Origin: Duganella guangzhouensis
GTDB taxonomy: Bacteria; Pseudomonadota; Gammaproteobacteria; Burkholderiales; Burkholderiaceae_D
Direction: 5' to 3'
Assembly: GCF_009674535.1 (NCBI RefSeq)
Contig: NZ_WKJK01000009.1
Span: forward strand, 246,099 to 310,098
Length of the DNA: 64,000 nucleotides
How positions within the stretch are numbered: position 1 is the first letter of the stretch; every line of letters starts with the position of its first letter. The notes beneath the pieces were generated by a model that ran no database searches, had not been told where the DNA came from, and saw only the letters and a program-made list of their open reading frames with translations. A program made the position numbers and the translations under genes. Positions 40,744 to 49,230 of the stretch are shown here, piece after piece.

Positions 40744-41878
40744 AGTATCCGTGCTGATCGCGCTGATCGGCCTCGCGCTCGCCGCCGCCATCCTGCTGTG
40801 GAAACCCGCCGCCGCGCCGGTTGACGCCGCCGCAGACCACGCCGAAGACGACGGCATCATCGCCATGAGCCCGCAACAAATCCAGAGCGCCGGCATCGTT
40901 ATCGCCAAAGCCGGTTCGGCCAGCATGGGCAATGTAATCCAGTTGCCGGGCGAAGTGCGCTTCAACGACGACCTCACCGCCCACATCGTGCCGCGCATGC
41001 CCGGCGTGGCCGAGTCGGTATCGGCCGACCTTGGCCAGCGCGTCAAGAAAGGCCAAGTGCTGGCGGTAATTTCCAGCACCTTGCTGGCCGACCTGCGCAG
41101 CGCCTCGCTGGCAGCGCAAAAGAGGTTGACGCTGGCGCAGACCACCTATCAGCGCGAGCACAAACTGTGGCAAGACAAAATCTCCGCCGAGCAGGATTAT
41201 CTGCAAGCCCAGACCGCGCTGCGCGAGGCAGAAATTGAAGCCCAGACCACCCGCGCCAAGCTGGCCGCGCTGGGCGCCGCCGACAGCGACGGCCCGCTCA
41301 ACCGCTACATACTGCGCGCGCCCTTCGATGGCGAAGTGGTGGAAAAACACATCGCGCTGGGCGAAGCGGTGAAGGAAGATGCCAACGTATTCCTGCTGTC
41401 CGACCTGTCCAGCGTCTGGATCGAACTGGCGGTGACGCCGCGCGACCTCGAAACCGTGCGCGTCGGCGCCAGCATGACCATCACCTCACCCGCCACCCAC
41501 TCCACCGCCACCGGCAAGGTCAGCTACGTCGGCAACCTGCTGGGCGAGCAGACCCGCAGCGCCAAGGTGCGCGTGGTGATCGCCAATCCCGACCAGGCAT
41601 GGCGGCCCGGCCTGTTCGTCAATGCCAGCATGACGCAGGGCGAACGCCAGGTGCCGGTCGCCGTCGCCGCCGAAGCGGTGCGCGAAGTCGAAGGCAAGAG
41701 CGTGGTCTACGTCCAGGTGGCGCAAGGCTTCCGCGCCCAACCGGTCAAAACCGGCAGCAGCGACGGCAAGCTGACCGAAATCGTCGACGGCCTCAGCGCC
41801 GGCACCGCCTACGCCGCCGCCGGCAGCTTCCTGCTCAAGGCCGAGCAAGGCAAAGACGGCGCCAGCCATGAACACTGA
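40733..41878 (+). CDS. czcB: RND periplasmic adaptor of heavy-metal efflux (CzcB type)
   Basis: A 381-aa membrane-fusion protein: N-terminal anchor (VSVLIALIGLALAAAILLW), barrel-sandwich hybrid (GVAESVSADLGQRVKKGQVL), alpha-hairpin (SLAAQKRLTLAQTTYQREH), beta-barrel (VWIELAVTPRDLETVRVG) and membrane-proximal domain. The start at 40733 is preferred because it overlaps the czcC stop in the usual way and begins the signal anchor. The His/Asp-rich first 20 residues after the anchor (DAAADHAEDDG) may bind metal. Neighbours define the operon czcI-czcC-czcB-czcA. Confidence 0.9.
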   Translation: MKTKVSVLIALIGLALAAAILLWKPAAAPVDAAADHAEDDGIIAMSPQQIQSAGIVIAKAGSASMGNVIQLPGEVRFNDDLTAHIVPRMPGVAESVSADLGQRVKKGQVLAVISSTLLADLRSASLAAQKRLTLAQTTYQREHKLWQDKISAEQDYLQAQTALREAEIEAQTTRAKLAALGAADSDGPLNRYILRAPFDGEVVEKHIALGEAVKEDANVFLLSDLSSVWIELAVTPRDLETVRVGASMTITSPATHSTATGKVSYVGNLLGEQTRSAKVRVVIANPDQAWRPGLFVNASMTQGERQVPVAVAAEAVREVEGKSVVYVQVAQGFRAQPVKTGSSDGKLTEIVDGLSAGTAYAAAGSFLLKAEQGKDGASHEH

Positions 41879-41892
41879 GCGAGGACACGACC

Positions 41893-44800
41893 ATGTTTGA
41901 ACGCATTATCCGCAACGCCATCGAACACCGCTGGCTGGTCATGCTGGCCGTGCTGGCGATGGCCGCCATCGGCGTCTGGCAATACCAGAAGCTGCCGATC
42001 GACGCCGTACCCGACATCACCAACGTGCAGGTGCAAATCAACACCAGCGCCAATGGCTACTCGCCACTGGAAATCGAACAGCGCGTCACCTACCCGATCG
42101 AAACCGTGATGGCCGGCCTGCCGCAGCTGGAGCAGACCCGTTCGCTGTCACGCTACGGCCTGTCGCAGGTGACGGTGATATTCAAGGACGGCACCGACAT
42201 CTACTTCGCGCGCCAGCTGGTCAACCAGCGCATCCAGGAAGCGCAGCAAAACCTGCCGCCCGGAGTGGTGCCGGCCATGGGACCGATTTCCACCGGCCTC
42301 GGCGAAATCTATCTGTGGACGGTGGAGGCCGAGCCCGGCGCGAAGAAAGCCGACGGCACGCCGTACACGCCAACCGATCTGCGTGAAATCCAGGACTGGA
42401 TCGTCAAGCCACAGTTGCGCCAGGTGGCCGGAGTGACCGAAATCAACTCGATCGGCGGATACGCCAAGGAGTACCACATCACGCCCGATCCGCTCAAGCT
42501 CAGCTCCTACGGCCTCAGCCTGCGCGACGTGGTCAACGCCATTGACCGCAACAACAGCAACGTCGGCGCCGGCTACATCGAACGGCGCGGCGAGCAATTC
42601 CTGATCCGCGCGCCCGGCCAGGTGCGCGCGCTGGACGACATCCGCAACACCATCCTGCACAACGTCCAGGGCGTGCCGGTGCGCGTGCGCGACGTTGCCG
42701 AAGTGGCGCTCGGCCGCGAACTGCGTACCGGCGCCGCCACCGAAAACGGCCGCGAAGTAGTGCTGGGCACCGTGTTCATGCTGATCGGAGAGAACAGCCG
42801 CACCGTATCGCAGGCGGTGGCGCGGCGCATGGTCGACGTCAACCGCTCGCTGCCGGCCGGCGTCAAAGCGGTGCCAGTATACGACCGTACCGTGCTGGTC
42901 GACAAAGCCATCAACACTGTCCGCAACAATCTGCTGGAAGGCGCGTTGCTGGTGATCGCCGTGTTGTTCCTCTTCCTCGGCAACCTGCGCGCGGCCGTGA
43001 TTACCGCGCTGGTGATCCCGCTGTCCATGCTGTTCACCTTTACCGGCATGGTGCAATACAAAATCAGCGCCAACCTGATGAGCCTGGGCGCGCTGGACTT
43101 CGGCATCATCATCGACGGCGCGGTGGTCATCGTTGAAAACTGCATCCGCCGGCTGGCCCACGCGCAGCAGCAAGTGCAACGCGAACTGACGCAACGCGAA
43201 CGCTTTGACGAAGTCTACGCCGCCGCGCGCGAGGCGCGCCGGCCGCTGCTGTTCGGACAGTTGATCATCATGGTGGTCTACCTGCCGATCTTCGCGCTGA
43301 GTGGTGTCGAAGGCAAGATGTTCCATCCGATGGCGTTTGCCGTGGTGGCTGCACTGTTGGGGGCGATGATCTTGTCGATCACCTTCATTCCGGCCGCCGT
43401 CGCCCTGTTCATCGGCCGCCGCGTGGCGGAAAAGGAAAATCGCCTGATGACCATGGCGCGCGACGCCTACGCGCCGCTGCTGCGCAAAGTCATGACCAAC
43501 GCCCAGCCGGTGCTGACCGGCGCCGTGGTCCTGATCGTACTGTGCGGCCTGCTGGCCACCCGCCTCGGCAGTGAATTCGTGCCCAGCCTGAACGAAGGCG
43601 ACATCACCATCCAGGCGGTACGCATCCCCGGAACCAGCCTCAGCCAGTCGTTGGAAATGCAGCAGAAACTGGAAGCCGGGCTCAAAGCCAAGTTTCCCGA
43701 AATCGAGCGCATCTTCGCCCGCACCGGCACCGCCGAAATCGCCTCCGACCCGATGCCACCGAATATCTCGGACGGCTACATCATGTTCAAACCGGAAGCC
43801 GACTGGCCGCGCCCACGCAAGAGCCGAGACGAACTGATCGCCGCCATTCGCCACGAAGCCGAACAATACCCCGGCAACGCCTACGAATTCTCGCAACCGA
43901 TCCAACTGCGCTTCAACGAACTGATCTCCGGCGTGCGCAGCGACGTCGCGGTCAAAATCTACGGCGACGACATGGACGTGCTGGCCGCCACCGGCCAACA
44001 GATCGCCAGCGTATTGCAACGCATTCCGGGCGCCAGCGAAGTCAAGGCCGAACAGACCGATGGCCTGCCGATGCTGACGGTCCAGATCGACCGCGAAAAA
44101 ACCGCTCGTTACGGCCTCAACATCGCCGACGTGCAGGAAGCGCTGGCCATCGCCACCGGCGGAGGTGAAGCCGGTACCATGTTCGAAGGCGACCGCCGCT
44201 TCGCCATCCTGGTGCGGCTGCCGGAAAACCTGCGCAGCGATCCGGACGCACTACGCCGGCTGCCGATCCCGTTGCCAGCGCAGACTGGCGCGGCCACCGC
44301 CTACATCCCGCTGGCCGAAGTAGCGACACTGACCTTCGCCCCCGGCCCCAACCAGATCAGCCGCGAAAACGGCAAGCGGCGGCTAGTGGTCAGCGCCAAC
44401 GTCAGCGGCCGCGACCTCGGCAGCTTCGTCACCGAAGCCGAACAAGCCATCGCCGCCCAGGTAAAAGTCCCGACCGGCTACTGGACCACATGGGGCGGCA
44501 CCTTCGAACAACTGCAATCGGCCACACGCCGGTTGCAGATCGTCGTACCGCTGGCGCTGGTTCTGGTGTTGACACTGCTATTCGTCATGTTCAACAACAT
44601 CCGGGATGGCTTACTGGTATTCACCGGCATCCCATTCGCGCTAACCGGCGGCATCATCGCGCTGGCGCTACGCGGCATTCCCCTGTCAATCTCCGCAGCA
44701 ATCGGCTTCATCGCCCTATGCGGTGTCGCAGTCCTGAACGGCCTGGTAATGATCAGCTCCATCCGCGCACTACGCGAGCAAGGCATGCCATTGAACGAAG

Positions 44801-45051
44801 CGATCAACACCGGCGCCCTCAGCCGACTACGACCTGTCTTGATGACCGCCCTGGTCGCCTCCCTCGGCTTCATCCCGATGGCCCTGGCCACCGGCACCGG
44901 CGCCGAAGTCCAGCGCCCGCTCGCCACCGTCGTCATCGGCGGCATACTATCCTCAACCGCCCTCACCCTGCTGCTGCTACCGTTACTCTACAAAATGTCC
45001 ACTTCGGGGTCAGACCCCGAAAGTGGACACGACCACGGCCGTAGTGCATAA
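41893..45051 (+). CDS. czcA: Heavy-metal RND efflux pump (HME family, CzcA type)
   Basis: A 1052-aa proton-driven inner-membrane exporter of divalent cations. TM1 starts near residue 13. Two periplasmic loop halves flank two six-helix blocks, and the HME signature DFGIIIDGAVVIVEN in TM4 carries the Asp/Glu proton relay. GAVLNGLVMI and the final helix LRPVLMTALVASLGFIPMAL are typical. The last 20 residues (STSGSDPESGHDHGRSA) are not conserved CzcA sequence: they are encoded by an inverted repeat (44996-45029) that has replaced or extended the original 3' end. This should be tolerated because it follows the last helix. Confidence 0.93.
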   Translation: MFERIIRNAIEHRWLVMLAVLAMAAIGVWQYQKLPIDAVPDITNVQVQINTSANGYSPLEIEQRVTYPIETVMAGLPQLEQTRSLSRYGLSQVTVIFKDGTDIYFARQLVNQRIQEAQQNLPPGVVPAMGPISTGLGEIYLWTVEAEPGAKKADGTPYTPTDLREIQDWIVKPQLRQVAGVTEINSIGGYAKEYHITPDPLKLSSYGLSLRDVVNAIDRNNSNVGAGYIERRGEQFLIRAPGQVRALDDIRNTILHNVQGVPVRVRDVAEVALGRELRTGAATENGREVVLGTVFMLIGENSRTVSQAVARRMVDVNRSLPAGVKAVPVYDRTVLVDKAINTVRNNLLEGALLVIAVLFLFLGNLRAAVITALVIPLSMLFTFTGMVQYKISANLMSLGALDFGIIIDGAVVIVENCIRRLAHAQQQVQRELTQRERFDEVYAAAREARRPLLFGQLIIMVVYLPIFALSGVEGKMFHPMAFAVVAALLGAMILSITFIPAAVALFIGRRVAEKENRLMTMARDAYAPLLRKVMTNAQPVLTGAVVLIVLCGLLATRLGSEFVPSLNEGDITIQAVRIPGTSLSQSLEMQQKLEAGLKAKFPEIERIFARTGTAEIASDPMPPNISDGYIMFKPEADWPRPRKSRDELIAAIRHEAEQYPGNAYEFSQPIQLRFNELISGVRSDVAVKIYGDDMDVLAATGQQIASVLQRIPGASEVKAEQTDGLPMLTVQIDREKTARYGLNIADVQEALAIATGGGEAGTMFEGDRRFAILVRLPENLRSDPDALRRLPIPLPAQTGAATAYIPLAEVATLTFAPGPNQISRENGKRRLVVSANVSGRDLGSFVTEAEQAIAAQVKVPTGYWTTWGGTFEQLQSATRRLQIVVPLALVLVLTLLFVMFNNIRDGLLVFTGIPFALTGGIIALALRGIPLSISAAIGFIALCGVAVLNGLVMISSIRALREQGMPLNEAINTGALSRLRPVLMTALVASLGFIPMALATGTGAEVQRPLATVVIGGILSSTALTLLLLPLLYKMSTSGSDPESGHDHGRSA

Positions 45052-45087
45052 AAATGTCCACTTCGGTGCCTGACCCCGAAGTGGACA
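44996..45087. repeat. Tandem pair of 33-bp palindromic repeats at the czcA 3' end
   Basis: Unit 1 (44996-45029) pairs TGTCCACTTCGGGGTC with GACCCCGAAAGTGGACA, leaving one extra base. Unit 2 (45055-45087) is the same palindrome with mismatches in its left arm. Each is followed by a related CACGGCCGTAG tail, giving a period near 59 bp. The units lie between convergent czcA and the tannase gene and could act as a two-way terminator. They resemble dispersed intergenic palindromes of beta-proteobacterial genomes. Confidence 0.75.
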
Positions 45088-45117
45088 CGGGCACGGCCGT
45101 AGCGCAGGTGTTTGGGC

Positions 45118-46914
45118 TTATGGGGCGGCGACGCCTTGTACTTTCGGGCTGTATGGGGTGTACAGGAAGGAGCCGGCCCACGCTGGTGTGCGCACGTTGT
45201 AGCGGGCGGCGTCGCTGCTGTAGTTGGTGCCATCGTGCCAATCGCCAGTGCCGTTGTATTTGGCCACTGCGGGGTATGGATAGACCGGACGCGATGAGGT
45301 CACGGCGCCAGCGCTGCTCAGCTTGTAGGTCATGACCGACGATGGTGCGGTGCTCTGCTCCACCCAGCCGGTGATTTTCGATACCAGGTCGATACTGTCC
45401 AGGCCTTCGCCGCCACCGCAATGCGCCACGCCGGGCACCAGGTACATGCGGCTGAATTCATCCACGCTGCTGCTGCCCATCTGCGTCTGCATCGCTTCGT
45501 AGTAGGCAATGGTGTAGGCCGGCGAGATGTGCTGGTCGGCCCAGCCATGCCACAGGATCAGCTTGCCGCCGGCTTTCTTGAACGCCGACAGGTCGGGATT
45601 GGTGGCGTCGTACAGCGGATGGTTCTCGGCCAGGTAGGTTTGGTAGAAGCTGCTGTCGGTGTAGCCGAAGGTATCGATATTCGGTTTGCTCGGCGTGCCG
45701 GTGAAGATCAGGTTGTACGCGCCGGTGACGATGTTGTAGCTGAACACGCCGCTAGTGACCGGCACCGGCGTGCCGGTCGAGCTGGAGGTGGTCGGGGCTT
45801 CCACGCCCGGCCAGCTGTATTCCGAACCATACAACGGACGGCCAGCCTGCAGCCGCGCGCTGGTGCTGGCGTCCACCGGACCGCCATAGATCTTGCCGGC
45901 GGCCGCCACTTCCGCCGCGGTCAGGCATTTGCTGGTATCGGTGGCGCCGGCCGCGCAGGCAATCGAGGCCACTTCAAACTGGCAGGCACGCGGATCGCTG
46001 ATCAGGCCGTCCGGCGTATCGCCGCACGAGGCCAGTACGGCTTTGTGCAGGATGGCGATCTTGTCACTGTACAGGATGGCGTTGCCGGCGCTGCTGCCTG
46101 TGGTGCTGTTGGAGATCACGTTCCAGCCGTGGTACACCGAGTTCTGCACCTGGAAGTGCGCGGCCGGCGCACCGGCGATGATGCCGTTGTAATCGTTAGG
46201 ATAACGCTGCGCGGCCATCAAGGCTTCGCGGCCGCCATCCGAGCAGCCGATGAAGTACGAATATTTCTGCTCCTGGCCATAGTAAGCCTTGATCAGCTTC
46301 TTGGCAGCCAGCGTGGTGATGTGCTGACCACGATAGGCGAAGTCAGCCTGCTTTTGCGTATCAGTGGTCCAGTCCGACGCATTGCCCGAGTGGCCCATGT
46401 CGGTCGCTGCAGTCACGAAGCCGCCCTGCTGTACCAGCGGGCAGCTGTAGCTGAAGCTGAACGAGCTTTGCGCCGATGGATCGCTGAGGTTGCCGCACAG
46501 GCCGCCGCAACCGAGTGCGGCAAAGCGCTGGGTCCAGGTGCTGACCGGCAGCGCCACCTGGAAGGTGTTCGACGGCGCCAGCGTGCCTTTGACGTTGCAA
46601 TAGCTGATCGCCACGCCGTTGACGGTGACGCTGGCTACGGTGGCGGAAGCGATGCTGCTGCCGGCGCCGCCGATGTCGGTGATGTCGATGGCGGCCAGTT
46701 TGCTGCAATCGGTGGTCGGCGCCACCACGCTCAGCGTGGTGGTGGCAGGCGTGGTGGTCGTGGTACCGGTGGTGGTGCCAGTATCGCTGCGCGTGCCGCC
46801 GCCGCTGCACGCGGCAAGCAGCGAGCCGATGAACAACATGGCCAGCCAGGCAGTGAAGTGTGTGAGAAATGTGCGGACGTGACGGGGCACGCCGCGTAAG
46901 GCTATCGCGGTCAT
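45118..46914 (-). CDS. Tannase/feruloyl-esterase family lipoprotein
   Basis: A 598-aa exported esterase. It has a lipoprotein signal with Cys36 (SLLAACSGG), a low-complexity Thr linker (about 41-60), then a tannase fold. The fold shows the family's CS-D-HC signature: Cys224-Ser225 (GCSDGGREAL), Asp460 (HGWADQHISP) and His498-Cys499 (VAHCGGGEGL). It should hydrolyse galloyl or feruloyl esters of plant polyphenols or cell-wall sugars at the cell surface. GGAGA precedes the ATG. It is divergent from the GH3 gene, sharing a 225-bp spacer that contains palindromes, and convergent with czcA. Confidence 0.92.
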   Translation of the reverse strand: MTAIALRGVPRHVRTFLTHFTAWLAMLFIGSLLAACSGGGTRSDTGTTTGTTTTTPATTTLSVVAPTTDCSKLAAIDITDIGGAGSSIASATVASVTVNGVAISYCNVKGTLAPSNTFQVALPVSTWTQRFAALGCGGLCGNLSDPSAQSSFSFSYSCPLVQQGGFVTAATDMGHSGNASDWTTDTQKQADFAYRGQHITTLAAKKLIKAYYGQEQKYSYFIGCSDGGREALMAAQRYPNDYNGIIAGAPAAHFQVQNSVYHGWNVISNSTTGSSAGNAILYSDKIAILHKAVLASCGDTPDGLISDPRACQFEVASIACAAGATDTSKCLTAAEVAAAGKIYGGPVDASTSARLQAGRPLYGSEYSWPGVEAPTTSSSTGTPVPVTSGVFSYNIVTGAYNLIFTGTPSKPNIDTFGYTDSSFYQTYLAENHPLYDATNPDLSAFKKAGGKLILWHGWADQHISPAYTIAYYEAMQTQMGSSSVDEFSRMYLVPGVAHCGGGEGLDSIDLVSKITGWVEQSTAPSSVMTYKLSSAGAVTSSRPVYPYPAVAKYNGTGDWHDGTNYSSDAARYNVRTPAWAGSFLYTPYSPKVQGVAAP

Positions 46915-47038
46915 AACAGTCTCCTTGTTTTTGTTAAAGTAAGTAAAAGATTGCAGCCTCAGATTACCGCCTCGGCACCCTTGCCATGGTTGCGTTAAAG
47001 CCTGCTCACCGTTTCAAATTACTTATCGCTGCCGACAC

Positions 47039-47076
47039 CTCCGGTTAACCGGAGCCGAGCTATCGAGCATATCGAT
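47039..47076. promoter_or_regulatory. Perfect 16-bp palindrome and second inverted repeat in the tannase/GH3 spacer
   Basis: CTCCGGTTAACCGGAG (47039-47054) is a perfect palindrome with a CGGTTAACCG core of LacI-operator type. ATCGA-GCATA-TCGAT (47062-47076) follows and overlaps the -35 of the GH3 promoter. Both could serve a regulator of the two divergent genes. Confidence 0.5.
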
Positions 47077-47105
47077 TGGTCAGCCCCGGCCAGCCAGCCT
47101 ACAAT
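47076..47105 (+). promoter_or_regulatory. Predicted sigma-70 promoter of the GH3 gene
   Basis: TTGGTC (47076-47081) and TACAAT (47100-47105), with an 18-bp spacer; the start would be near 47112, ahead of AGGAG and the ATG at 47140. Confidence 0.45.
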
Positions 47106-47139
47106 CTGGCCATCTATTCCAAACAGGAGACGCCCGTCA

Positions 47140-49131
47140 ATGAAGCATCTGTTCACCTTCCCTGCCCTGCTGTGCGGCGCCGCCGCGCTGGCCGCCGTGG
47201 CCGCACCAGTTCAACCACAACTTGCCCACGGCGCTATTCCGTTGCTAACCGTTAATGGCCTGCAGTTCCGCGATCTCAATCGCAACGGCAAACTGGACCC
47301 GTATGAAGACTGGCGCCTGCCGGCCGCCACCCGCGCCGCCAGCCTGGCCGCCGCGCTGTCGCTGGAAGAACAGGCCGGCCTGATGATGCATGGCACGCTG
47401 GTGCTGGCACAGAACAGCAATGCGGTCGACGAGCAGGCCATGAGCGGACTGATACAGCAGCGTTACATCAACACCTTCATCAGCCGCCAGCAAGGCGATG
47501 CCGCCACGTTGGCCAACACCTACAACCAGTTGCAGCAATTGGCGGAAACCACGCGCTGGGCGATTCCGGTCTCGCTCAGCACCGATCCGCGCAATCACTT
47601 CCAGCACGTGGTCGGCCAAAGCGTCACTTCCGGCGGCTTCTCGCAATGGCCAGAGCCGCTGGGCCTGGCCGCCATTAACGACGCCGCGTTGACGCGCCGC
47701 TTTGGCGACATCGCGCGCCAGGAATATCTGGCGGTCGGCTTCACCCAGGCGCTATCGCCGCAGGCCGACCTGGCCACCGAGCCGCGCTGGTCGCGCATCT
47801 TCTCCACCTTTGGTGAAGACGCCGACATCGTCAAATCACAAGTGCGCGCCTACGTGGCGGGCTTCCAGCATGGCGAGCGCGGCCTGGCACCAGGCAGCGT
47901 GGCGGCCGTGGTCAAGCACTGGGCCGGCTACGGCGCGGCCAAGGATGGCTGGGACAGCCACAACCCCTACGGCAAGTTCATGACCTTCCCCAGCAAGAAT
48001 TTTGCTTACCACTTGAAACCGTTCGATGGCGCGTTCGCGGCACAAGCAGCGTCCATCATGCCGACCTATTCGCAACCGGACGGCGTGGTGCAAATCAACG
48101 GCATCACGCTGGATCAGGTGGGCGGCGGCTACAGCAAGGCGCTGCTGACCGACCTGCTGCGCAATAAAAAGAAATTCAAAGGCGTGGTGCTGAGCGACTG
48201 GGCCATCACCAATGATTGCAAGGGACCGTGTCTGGACGGCGCGCCGGAAGGCGTGACGCCGCTGGCCTTCTTCCCGCAGTTCGGCACGCCGTGGGGCGTG
48301 GAAGACCTGGACAAGCAAGCCCGCTTCGCCAAAGGCGTGATGGCCGGCATCGACCAGTTCGGCGGCACCGAGGAATCGCAATATCTGGTGCAGGCGGTAC
48401 GTAGTGGCGCGGTGCCGGCGGCGCGTCTGCAGGAGTCGGTGCGCCGCATCCTGCTGCAAAAATTCCAGCAGGGACTGTTTGAAAATCCTTATGTCGATGT
48501 GGCCGCCGCCAAAGCGACGTTGGGCAAGCCCGAGTTCAGCGCCGCCGCGCTGGATGCACAACGCCGCTCGCTGGTGCTGCTGCAAAACCGGAATGCGCTG
48601 CTGCCGCTGTCCGGCGCCAAGCGCCGCGTCTACCTGCACGGCATCGATCCCGCCATCGCGGCTGGCTACGGTTTCACCGTGGTTGACACGCCCGAACAGG
48701 CCGAACTGGCCATCATCCGCGCCGCCACGCCGTTCGAGCCACTGCATCCGCGCTACATCTTCGGCACGCTAACGCATGAAGGCACGCTGGCCTACGCGGA
48801 CGGCAATGCCGATTACGAAGCGATCAAGCGCGCCAGCGCGGTGGTACCGACCATCGTCACGGTCAATCTGGAACGGCCAGCGATTCTGACCAATGTGGTC
48901 GACAAGACCGCCGCCGTGCTGGCCAACTTCGGCATCAGCGACGCCGCGCTGTTTGACGTCCTGACCGGCAAGGCAGCACCGCAGGGCCGCCTGCCGGTCG
49001 AGCTGCCGTCGTCGATGGAGGCGGTGCTGAATCAGCGTTCCGACCTGCCGCATGATAGCGTCAAGCCGCTGTTCCCGTTTGGCTTTGGCCTCCGCTATGC
49101 GCTGGCCGCGCGTCATCCGGAAAGCAAATAG
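47140..49131 (+). CDS. Exported glycoside hydrolase family 3 protein (beta-glucosidase/xylosidase type)
   Basis: A 663-aa GH3 enzyme with a signal peptide (LFTFPALLCGAAALAAVAAP), an N-terminal TIM barrel and a C-terminal alpha/beta sandwich. Substrate-binding segments (VKHWAGYGAAKDGWDSHNPY) and the nucleophile Asp353 in GVVLSDWAIT are visible. The acid/base Glu of the second domain is not obvious by eye, as is usual for this family. The EF-hand-like DLNRNGKLDPYED near residue 45 may bind calcium. It acts on cellobiose- or xylobiose-type oligosaccharides or aryl beta-glucosides. RBS AGGAG at a normal distance. Confidence 0.92.
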   Translation: MKHLFTFPALLCGAAALAAVAAPVQPQLAHGAIPLLTVNGLQFRDLNRNGKLDPYEDWRLPAATRAASLAAALSLEEQAGLMMHGTLVLAQNSNAVDEQAMSGLIQQRYINTFISRQQGDAATLANTYNQLQQLAETTRWAIPVSLSTDPRNHFQHVVGQSVTSGGFSQWPEPLGLAAINDAALTRRFGDIARQEYLAVGFTQALSPQADLATEPRWSRIFSTFGEDADIVKSQVRAYVAGFQHGERGLAPGSVAAVVKHWAGYGAAKDGWDSHNPYGKFMTFPSKNFAYHLKPFDGAFAAQAASIMPTYSQPDGVVQINGITLDQVGGGYSKALLTDLLRNKKKFKGVVLSDWAITNDCKGPCLDGAPEGVTPLAFFPQFGTPWGVEDLDKQARFAKGVMAGIDQFGGTEESQYLVQAVRSGAVPAARLQESVRRILLQKFQQGLFENPYVDVAAAKATLGKPEFSAAALDAQRRSLVLLQNRNALLPLSGAKRRVYLHGIDPAIAAGYGFTVVDTPEQAELAIIRAATPFEPLHPRYIFGTLTHEGTLAYADGNADYEAIKRASAVVPTIVTVNLERPAILTNVVDKTAAVLANFGISDAALFDVLTGKAAPQGRLPVELPSSMEAVLNQRSDLPHDSVKPLFPFGFGLRYALAARHPESK

Positions 49132-49230
49132 ATCGTATCGGAGAAAACAACTTCTCTCCCCATGGGTGACGGCGTATGCTCCGGCGACTAACGTCAGCGG
49201 GGCCGCCGTCCCGCGTTTTCCTGAAAGCGC

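Noticed and set aside
42148..44019. 623-codon open frame antisense to czcA
   Set aside because: It is a high-GC shadow of the conserved czcA frame, rich in His, Gln and Asp with no recognisable domain. Similar antisense frames at 17621-19495 and 61417-62940 were rejected for the same reason.
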